From Eubacterium sp. (GTDB taxonomy: Bacteria; Bacillota; Clostridia; Lachnospirales; Lachnospiraceae): 17,148 nt of DNA. Each line of letters opens with the position of its first letter. Position 1 is the stretch's first letter. Position numbers and translations under genes: made by a program. The notes under the pieces were generated by a model. That model was not told where the DNA came from. It saw only the letters and a program-made list of their open reading frames with translations, and did not search any database. Location of the stretch: assembly GCA_024681495.1 (NCBI GenBank), contig JAILAS010000032.1:1-17148 (forward strand). Reading direction: 5' to 3'. Shown piece after piece: positions 7,770 through 13,900 of this stretch.

Positions 7770-8750
7770 CTACTCTCCCGGCACTATGTCTCCCCCTAAA
7801 GACATCATCATCTCCCGCTTAACCCTGCCTCGATCGCCCGTGACGGTAGAGAGCATCCACAGCTTCATGTACGCCGCCACAGGCGACATCTCGGGAAGCG
7901 GCAGCGCGCCGAATCTCTTAAAGGCGACCGTGCTCTCGTAGGTCTCGCCGGGATAGATTCCGGTTATAAATATGGGCACTCCCAGGAGTCTCGCCTGCCC
8001 GTAGAAATTATCCACGTCGGCTCCCTTGGTGCGAAACGTGCCCGAATGATATGTGTTCTGAATAATATAAGACGTCCCCTCGGGAAGGACCGGATAGCTG
8101 TATCCGGGCCTGGGGTCTATCACAACGATGGAGTGATTATCCTTAAGTCGGATGTCCCCGCCGAACGGCCCGATAGCGTCGGGCAGCTCCCTAAGCTCAC
8201 CGAATACACCATGTCCGACCGCCTCCACCCTGTCTCCGAACGGATGCTGGCGCAACAGCCTGGTGGCCCTGTAGATGAGCGCTCCCTCTCCGCTGTTCTT
8301 ATAGCTGACCCACACTCCGCGGGCCTTATCCCGGGGCGTGCCGGTGATGAACTTTATAGCCTCGTTCAGGTTTTCAATGGCGTTTGACCTGGGATCCTCT
8401 ATGGGATACGCGGCCGATACGATAACCACGGGAACGGACGAATTGCCGAGGGCGTAGCCCAGGGCCGATGCGGTCCACGACAGAGTGTCGGTGCCGTGGG
8501 TAACAACGATGCCGTCATACCCTTCCGCGGCTCCCGCACATACAGAAGCGATGGTGGAGCTTATGAACTCCCCTCCGCTGTTCTCGCTGAGCTCCATGTG
8601 GGATACGCGCGTGTCGTACTCGAAGGGCATCTCGAATCTGTGGCGGTATGACTCAATAATACCGCGCGGCTTGTCCTCATCCAGGCAGATGTGCTCGCCG
8701 TCGCTGGTACTTCCTATGGTGCCTCCCGTAAAGATAAATAACAGATTCAT
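7770..8750 (-). CDS. asparaginase family protein
   Basis: This 326-residue cytoplasmic protein (no signal peptide) belongs to the bacterial type I/II L-asparaginase fold, which hydrolyses asparagine to aspartate and ammonia. Both nucleophile motifs are present: TGGTIGS (residues 8-14, Thr11) and THGTDTL (84-90, Thr87-Asp88). The third catalytic element, usually a Thr-Lys pair, aligns by eye with YRATRLLRQH (160-169), which places Arg167 where Lys is expected. This may mark a divergent subgroup, an altered substrate, or a misjudged alignment. The ATG at 8750 is five bases after GGAGG (8756-8760). It sits 35 bases behind the ACT gene in the minus-strand run. Confidence 0.85.
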   Translation of the reverse strand: MNLLFIFTGGTIGSTSDGEHICLDEDKPRGIIESYRHRFEMPFEYDTRVSHMELSENSGGEFISSTIASVCAGAAEGYDGIVVTHGTDTLSWTASALGYALGNSSVPVVIVSAAYPIEDPRSNAIENLNEAIKFITGTPRDKARGVWVSYKNSGEGALIYRATRLLRQHPFGDRVEAVGHGVFGELRELPDAIGPFGGDIRLKDNHSIVVIDPRPGYSYPVLPEGTSYIIQNTYHSGTFRTKGADVDNFYGQARLLGVPIFITGIYPGETYESTVAFKRFGALPLPEMSPVAAYMKLWMLSTVTGDRGRVKREMMMSLGGDIVPGE

Positions 8751-8785
8751 AAAAACCTCCGAACCTTAACGCGCCTGTCGCTAAA

Positions 8786-9187
8786 TCAAACCAGTTTAAA
8801 CCCTTTCCCCTGAAGGCAGTTCGATACCTCGGAAATGTCCTCCGTGTGGAGGATGATGATGGGCCTGGTGGAACTCCTGTTATATGAAATGTAAATGTAG
8901 TTTACGTTTACGTTGCTGACGGCAATGGCCTCAAGCAGGTCATTCAGCGCTCCGGGCATATCCTCGATCTCTACACCGATTACGGTCTGAGACTTGCATA
9001 TGTATCCCTTCTCCTTAAGCGCCGCGATGGCATCGTCGGTTTTATCCACCGCCATGCGGATGATGCCATACTCCGCGCTGTCGTTTGTAACCATGCCCAT
9101 GATGTTTATGCCGGCGTCGGTCAGCGTCTGGGTGATGGACTGCATAGCGCCCTTAACGTTTTCAGCGAAAATCGATACTTGTTTCAT
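8786..9187 (-). CDS. tandem ACT-domain protein
   Basis: This 133-residue protein is made of two ACT domains (about 3-65 and 68-133), as in the COG4747 group. The first begins QVSIFAENVKGAMQSITQTL and the second VIGVEIEDMPGALNDLLEAI; each has the strand-Gly-helix pattern of amino-acid-binding regulatory domains. It has no catalytic part, so a role as a small-molecule sensor or regulator is likely; the ligand is unknown. I chose the ATG at 9187 because GAAGGAG lies six bases upstream. A longer in-frame start reaching 9265 would lie within queH and adds residues with no family resemblance. The queH stop is one base upstream, so the two are probably translationally coupled. Confidence 0.87.
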   Translation of the reverse strand: MKQVSIFAENVKGAMQSITQTLTDAGINIMGMVTNDSAEYGIIRMAVDKTDDAIAALKEKGYICKSQTVIGVEIEDMPGALNDLLEAIAVSNVNVNYIYISYNRSSTRPIIILHTEDISEVSNCLQGKGFKLV

Positions 9188-9188
9188 C

Positions 9189-9824
9189 TTATGCTCCTTC
9201 TTTGTGCGCGCGCCTCTCGGCCAGAGAGAACTCGCATCCGCAATAGTCCTGGCGGTACATTCCATACTGGGCCGAAAGCTCGGTGGAACGCTTGAAACCG
9301 TCCTTTTTCTTAAAGTCCGAGAACAGATACGGCACTCCGTATTTTTCGGAAAGCTCCGCTCCCGTCTCGTTCAAAACCCCGGCGTTTTTCAGGGGACTTA
9401 TCGACAGTGTGGTGGTGAAGAAATCGAACCCCCGGCGTGCCGCCAATCCGGCCGTCGCCTCCAGTCTCATCCTGTAGCAGGCAAAGCACCTCTCGCCGCC
9501 CTCAGGGATGTCCTCGAGCCCCTTAATCGCATCGAAGAACGCCGACCTGTCGTAGTCGCCTTCTATAAAGGAGATGGGATGAGCCGCCGGAAAGAGCTTT
9601 ACAAACCTCTCCTGCTCACTCGCCCTGTGGTGATATTCCTCCTCGGGATATAGGTTGGGGTTATAATAGAATACCGTGACAGAAAAATCCTGAGCGAGGC
9701 GCTGAAGGCAGGCCGAGCTGCAGGGCGCACAGCAACTGTGTAACAGAACACTGGGAACTGCGCCTTTGGCTCTTATATCTTCGAGGGTCGCCTCGAAAAT
9801 TTTATTATAGTCTGTCCTCGCCAT
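9189..9824 (-). CDS. queH: epoxyqueuosine reductase QueH
   Basis: QueH (formerly DUF208) reduces epoxyqueuosine to queuosine, the last step in making the modified base at tRNA position 34; it is the non-B12 alternative to QueG. The 211-residue protein has all signature motifs: LLHSCCAPCSS (27-37), YYNPNLYP (53-60), RCFACYRMRL (112-121), FFTTTLSISPLKN (135-147) and RQDYCGCEFS (191-200), with the cysteines that hold the metal centre (C31, C32, C113, C116, C195, C197). The ATG at 9824 is fixed by an in-frame TGA a few codons upstream, yet the good AGGAGG (9847-9852) is 22 bases away and only AGGA is close. It heads a six-gene minus-strand run and has a long structured leader. Confidence 0.94.
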   Translation of the reverse strand: MARTDYNKIFEATLEDIRAKGAVPSVLLHSCCAPCSSACLQRLAQDFSVTVFYYNPNLYPEEEYHHRASEQERFVKLFPAAHPISFIEGDYDRSAFFDAIKGLEDIPEGGERCFACYRMRLEATAGLAARRGFDFFTTTLSISPLKNAGVLNETGAELSEKYGVPYLFSDFKKKDGFKRSTELSAQYGMYRQDYCGCEFSLAERRAHKEGA

Positions 9825-9999
9825 AATCCTAACTCAGTTGGAAAATCCTCCTCCGAGATATCGGAAGTTTTGGAAAACGACGCGACTATTAGGCCGCGCC
9901 GTTTTCCAGAAAGGAGAATTCCGTCGCATAATGCGACTTTCTTTAATAAAGATACGAAGGAATAAATCCTCATATTTAATACACTAATCCAATTCTTAC
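9825..9999 (-). promoter_or_regulatory. structured leader of queH
   Basis: This stretch between the predicted transcription start and queH contains no convincing gene. It holds a series of stem-loops, read on the minus strand. First is GUCGC/GCGAC (9923-9937) with a possible flanking AGAAA/UUUCU stem (9908-9912 and 9938-9942). Next is a 14-pair stem, 9871-9884 with 9895-9908, complete only if one G-U pair is allowed. Last is TCCGA/TCGGA (9852-9865), which abuts the AGGAGG site. The UUUUCC at 9840-9845 could compete for the GGAAAA arm of the long stem. No preQ1 aptamer consensus that I know is visible. Confidence 0.6.
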
Positions 10000-10005
10000 C
10001 GAACA

Positions 10006-10034
10006 ATTTTACCACACGAAATCGCTCTTGTAAA
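10006..10034 (-). promoter_or_regulatory. sigma-70/A promoter for queH operon
   Basis: On the minus strand, TTTACA (10029-10034) and TAAAAT (10006-10011) are exactly 17 bases apart. Transcription would start near 9999, giving a leader of about 175 bases before queH. It is divergent from the promoter at 10058-10086. Confidence 0.7.
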
Positions 10035-10057
10035 GCCAATGTGCCCCATTTACGTCA

Positions 10058-10086
10058 TTGACAAAGATTTCAAAATAACTGATAAT
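10058..10086 (+). promoter_or_regulatory. sigma-70/A promoter of the CheC-type gene
   Basis: A perfect TTGACA (10058-10063) is followed after 17 bases by GATAAT (10081-10086). Transcription would start near 10093, giving a leader of about 27 bases that holds the GGCGGGGG ribosome binding site. The sequence looks like a housekeeping promoter rather than a flagellar sigma-28 one. Confidence 0.75.
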
Positions 10087-10119
10087 GAACATAAATATTA
10101 ACCGGCGGGGGTGCGTTTT

Positions 10120-10761
10120 ATGAAAAAAACTATCACAGGCATGGAAATGGACGTAATCGGCGAAATCGCTAATATAAGCATGGGAAACGCGGCTACCACA
10201 TTGAGCATGATGCTCAATCAGAGGGTAACCATCACCACGCCTTTCGTAGAAGTGATTAATAGGAGCCAGGCGTTGGACGACTACGAGGCTACCTGCTATT
10301 TCGTTCAGATTCACTATATCGAGGGAGTCGAGGGAAATAACGTCATGATCTTAAAGGACAGAGATGTCAAGATTATGATGGACCTCATGATGGGCGGAGA
10401 CGGCTCCAACCTTCCCGAAGAGGTTTCCGAGATGCACATAAGCTGCATTTCCGAGGCCATGAACCAGATGATGGGCACATCGGCCACATCTCTTTCCACC
10501 GTACTGAATAAGACCGTGGACATTTCACCGCCCACGGTAACTTCCATAGACGTAGAAAGCGTCAAGGTCTTCGAAAAAATCTTCGAAGACCCCGACCACT
10601 TATTCCTGAAGGTCACCTTCCGTCTGACGGTCGGCGACATTATCGACAGTATCATGGTGCAGCTGTATCCCATCAGCCTCGCCAAGGAGCTGTGTGTGCT
10701 CTTCCTCGGCGAGGATGAAAACACCCTCACCGATGCTGCTACCGCTTCTACTTCGTCTTAA
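10120..10761 (+). CDS. CheC-type phosphatase, FliY-like, without a FliN domain
   Basis: This 213-residue cytoplasmic protein matches the middle CheC-like part of FliY, the motor-switch phosphatase that dephosphorylates CheY-P. Both D/S-x3-E-x2-N-x22-P active sites are intact: D11, E15, N18 and P41 in the first; S108, E112, N115 and P138 in the second. NQMMGTSATSLS and VGDIIDSIMVQLYPIS are close to FliY as I recall it. It has neither the N-terminal CheY-binding peptide nor the C-terminal SpoA/FliN domain, and it stops after a short Ala/Ser/Thr tail. I prefer the ATG at 10120, seven bases after GGGGGTG (10106-10112); a GTG at 10111 would overlap that site. Its 3' end overlaps the convergent peptidase gene by 14 bases. 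It may act as a free CheC or CheX. Confidence 0.82.
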   Translation: MKKTITGMEMDVIGEIANISMGNAATTLSMMLNQRVTITTPFVEVINRSQALDDYEATCYFVQIHYIEGVEGNNVMILKDRDVKIMMDLMMGGDGSNLPEEVSEMHISCISEAMNQMMGTSATSLSTVLNKTVDISPPTVTSIDVESVKVFEKIFEDPDHLFLKVTFRLTVGDIIDSIMVQLYPISLAKELCVLFLGEDENTLTDAATASTSS

Positions 10762-11296
10762 TTATCTTTTTAGAACTCCAACTTCCGAAATACTTCGTTC
10801 CGGAAATCGTTTTATAGGCTCTCACCCTGACAGTCACCTTCTTACCCGAAGGCAACTTCTTGAGGAGGGCCTTCTTTTTGGCCTTTCCCTTGACCGTTAC
10901 GGTCTTCCACTTCCCCTTTACCTTATACTTTATCTGGTATCCGGTAACACCGGCCTTCTTTCCGAGCGCGGCGCTCCAGGTCACCTTGACCTTGCCCTCA
11001 CCACTCTTTTTAGCCTTAACGCCCTTCACCTTCGCAGGCTTTATGGTGAAATACCTCTTTACCGTGCCGCTGTAGCTGCCATTGCCCGTAACGGTCACCG
11101 TCGCGCGTCCGGCCTTCACATTGTTGGCGTATGATACCGTGTAATCGATGCCTTCGGTAAGAGGAGTGGCGCTTGTGTCGTACACATACACCTCAGGCTT
11201 TATAGCCGAACCGGTATACGTCGCCTTTTCCTCAGAGAGGGTGATGGACGAATTGGCGAGGCTCGCCTTCACCACCGCTGCGTCCGTGGCATCCAC
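10748..11296. repeat. 3' direct repeat, copy A
   Basis: This 549-base block encodes the last 182 residues of peptidase A (from VDATDAAVVKASLANSS). It aligns without gaps to 13352-13900 in peptidase B, with only scattered substitutions, while the middle of the two genes has diverged strongly. Confidence 0.85.
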
Positions 11297-13324
11297 GTCG
11301 GCTCCGGACGTGCCATTGTTAGTGAGAAGCTTTATGCAGGCATTTCCAATCGATTCCGCTCCATCGCAAACATAAGTATATAATTTCGAATTTCCAGAGG
11401 CATTCTGCACGGCTCTGCCGCCCAAATCGTACCAGGCCCCGTTGACGTTTACATAACTTTCGCCCTTGTTAGCTATAGCTACAGTCACGCCGTAAATTGC
11501 CCCTTCCACGCCCCTTTCTATGGGAACAACATAGTGAGTCTCACCATCACCGGTAAAGGTCACGGTCTCAACCACCGCAATTTTCTGTCCGTCCTCAACC
11601 GCCACAGTCTTCGGCAGTTCGATGGTATGATACCCGGCATATTCGAAGCTTTTCTGTACCGAAGTCACCTTGGTCCCGGCCGTAGGATCACTGGTGTCCG
11701 ATCCCTTCCCGAAGACATACACATCTGCTTTTACAGTGCAATTATCGTATATACTCTCCGCCGTAACGGCACCAATCGTCTCAGAGGCCTCTGCCTCAAA
11801 AACGTTGGCCGTCCGCACTTCTTCGGTACAATCACTGCAGCCGCAGAATGTATTAAACGTTCCGAGGTAATCGTATTCGTATAAGTTATCGTACGCAGCA
11901 CCGGAGTCATTCAGCTCGATTTCGGCGTTGGAAAAATCCGAAATGCTGACATCATAGTACGAAAGATAAAAGTAACCGTCCCATGTGGGCGACTCGAGAT
12001 AGAGCTTATTGGCCTTGGTGACCGTAGCCACACGATTTCCATCCTCATCTTCCAGCCATACGACTCCATTACGCGTACATATGTAGTATTCTCCGGTTGA
12101 AATATCTTCTGTCTCAACCGAATTCTCTGTAATTGCGTACTTTCCATCCTCAGCCCAATGGGCATATTTGCCGAGCAGGTCTTCGTAACCCTCTTCAGTT
12201 TCTGTTACCTCGAATACTCTCTTCCCGTTTTCATCCGAAGAATAGCTGCCCCAGTTACCGACACCCCAGCTGTTTTTAACTATCCAGGCGCCATCTTCGG
12301 GGGGCGCTGTCTTAAAGTTATCCTTAGAATAATTATCATCCCATCCCACTATACTCACAACATGATTGGCATAATCTATCTCATCTATGTACTGGGCGCC
12401 CGTTTCGTAGTTAAAGAATTCCGCTACGTCACCGGCGGTACTATTGGCATAAGCCTGATCGGCCCTGTAAGAAACAGTCACCGCGCCATCTTCATATATA
12501 ATCCTTTTTACATCCTCCAGGCGGTCCGTATCATAGCTATAGGTAATATTTCCATCATCATCCTCATCGGAACTGACATATCCATATATTTGGTCGTAGT
12601 TGGTAACCCTAACATCATCCATACCCAACGCAGATTCATCCACGCTCCAATCCCCGTCATACTCGAGACTTTCTCCGAGGCTGTTGCAATACGGTATTTC
12701 AGACTCATATGTTATTCCAAGTCGTCTGGACGCAAAGCCCAGTGCATCATACGAACACCCGCCGACGGACAGAAGGTCGGCATCATCATAATATGACAAA
12801 CCTTCTCCTGCCTGGCTTTCAGAAAACGAAGAGGGAATAACTTGATTCGCCAACCACGCCACCTGAAGCTCTGACAAATCGACCGCATCTCCGGAAGCGC
12901 TGACATCCTGCCCTCCGCTCAGTTTAAGCAGTCTGCTCTCCAGCATAGAGCATGTCCCAAAACACCAGCAGGTCCCCCATGGGCCTTGATCTTTCACCGA
13001 CGTAACATACGCTTTGTCATTCACATCCCTAAGATCGTATGATGAAGGCAGATCGGAAGAATCCTTCTTTTGAATATTAAGCGGATCGGTATCAACCGAT
13101 TTAATCTCCTCCAGCCACTTCGCGCGTAGTTCGCTCATCTCCGAACTCATAGTCGGATACTCGTTCTCCACAGAGGATGTCCGGCCGGACGAAACGACTT
13201 CAGTCCCCGCAGTCTCATCCGTCGTTTTCTTCTCAACGTCCGCCATGGCCACGTTGCCGGCTGTCAGCGTGAATGCGCACGCTGCCGTAAGTGCCAGAGA
13301 TACCCATTTTTTAATATTTTTCAT
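10748..13324 (-). CDS. secreted papain-like (C1A) peptidase, copy A
   Basis: This 858-residue exported protein has a signal peptide ending near VAMA (residue 28), then an acidic propeptide-like stretch. The C1A domain begins at SYDLRDV. It shows oxyanion Gln113 and nucleophile Cys119 (QGPWGTCWCF), His321 (ANHVVSIVGWDD) and Asn351 (WIVKNSWG). About 95 residues then intervene before GYFYLSYYD (450-458), a strand that normally follows at once. A lectin-like domain (about 480-635) is followed by an Ig-like repeat (ITLSEE to RYFTIKP, about 693-763) and an Fn3-like, Lys-rich end. The ATG at 13324 is preferred because GGGAG lies eight bases upstream; a GTG nine bases earlier is too close to that site. 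It is 27 bases behind its paralogue, so an operon is likely. It would cleave extracellular protein; the substrate is unknown. Confidence 0.86.
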   Translation of the reverse strand: MKNIKKWVSLALTAACAFTLTAGNVAMADVEKKTTDETAGTEVVSSGRTSSVENEYPTMSSEMSELRAKWLEEIKSVDTDPLNIQKKDSSDLPSSYDLRDVNDKAYVTSVKDQGPWGTCWCFGTCSMLESRLLKLSGGQDVSASGDAVDLSELQVAWLANQVIPSSFSESQAGEGLSYYDDADLLSVGGCSYDALGFASRRLGITYESEIPYCNSLGESLEYDGDWSVDESALGMDDVRVTNYDQIYGYVSSDEDDDGNITYSYDTDRLEDVKRIIYEDGAVTVSYRADQAYANSTAGDVAEFFNYETGAQYIDEIDYANHVVSIVGWDDNYSKDNFKTAPPEDGAWIVKNSWGVGNWGSYSSDENGKRVFEVTETEEGYEDLLGKYAHWAEDGKYAITENSVETEDISTGEYYICTRNGVVWLEDEDGNRVATVTKANKLYLESPTWDGYFYLSYYDVSISDFSNAEIELNDSGAAYDNLYEYDYLGTFNTFCGCSDCTEEVRTANVFEAEASETIGAVTAESIYDNCTVKADVYVFGKGSDTSDPTAGTKVTSVQKSFEYAGYHTIELPKTVAVEDGQKIAVVETVTFTGDGETHYVVPIERGVEGAIYGVTVAIANKGESYVNVNGAWYDLGGRAVQNASGNSKLYTYVCDGAESIGNACIKLLTNNGTSGADVDATDAAVVKASLANSSITLSEEKATYTGSAIKPEVYVYDTSATPLTEGIDYTVSYANNVKAGRATVTVTGNGSYSGTVKRYFTIKPAKVKGVKAKKSGEGKVKVTWSAALGKKAGVTGYQIKYKVKGKWKTVTVKGKAKKKALLKKLPSGKKVTVRVRAYKTISGTKYFGSWSSKKIIKTK
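13238..13324. repeat. signal-peptide direct repeat, copy A
   Basis: These 87 bases encode the signal peptide of peptidase A. They match 15815-15901 with about four substitutions by eye. Identity falls sharply just after the cleavage region. Confidence 0.85.
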
Positions 13325-13351
13325 ACCGTACACTCCCTTAGTTCTATATGC

Positions 13352-13900
13352 TTACTTTACCTTTACAATCTTCTTAGCACTCCACGAGCCGAAATACTTC
13401 GTTCCGGAAATCGTCTTATAGGCTCTCACCTTGACAGTCACCTTCTTACCCGAAGGCAGCTTCTTGAGGATAGCCTTCTTTTTAGCCTTTCCCCTGACCG
13501 TTACGGTCTTCCACTTTCCCTTTACCTTATACTTTATCTGATATCCGGTCACACCGGCCTTCTTGCCGAGTGCGGCGCTCCAGGTCACCTTCACCTTGCC
13601 CTTACCACTCTTTTTAGCCTTGACGCTCTTCACCTTCGCGGGCTTTATGGTGAAGTACTTCTTTACCGTGCCGCTGTAACTGCCCTTGCCCGTAACGGTT
13701 ACCGTCGCGCGTCCGGCCTTCACATTGCCGGCGTATGATACCGTGTAATCGGTGCCTTCGGTGAGAGGATTGGCATTTATATCGTACACGTATACATCGG
13801 GCTTTATGGCCGATCCGGTATACGTCGTCTCTTCCTCGGAGAGAGTAATGGACGAATTGGCGAGGCTCGCTTTCACCACCGCTGCGTCCGTGGCGTCCAC
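13352..13900. repeat. 3' direct repeat, copy B
   Basis: This is the partner of 10748-11296: 549 bases encoding the last 182 residues of peptidase B in gap-free alignment with peptidase A. It covers the Ig-like repeat and the Lys-rich Fn3-like end. Confidence 0.85.

Noticed and set aside
6811..7941. Plus-strand frame of 376 codons across Ppx/GppA and the end of the asparaginase-family gene
   Set aside because: It spans two well-supported minus-strand genes and has no recognisable domain.
9825..9999. preQ1 riboswitch before queH
   Set aside because: The gene makes this a natural guess, but I could not find the known preQ1-I or preQ1-II core; the stems seen are of a different shape.
9773..10039. 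88-codon minus-strand frame across the queH leader and start
   Set aside because: Its start lies upstream of the predicted transcription start, it has no ribosome binding site, and it ends inside queH in another frame.
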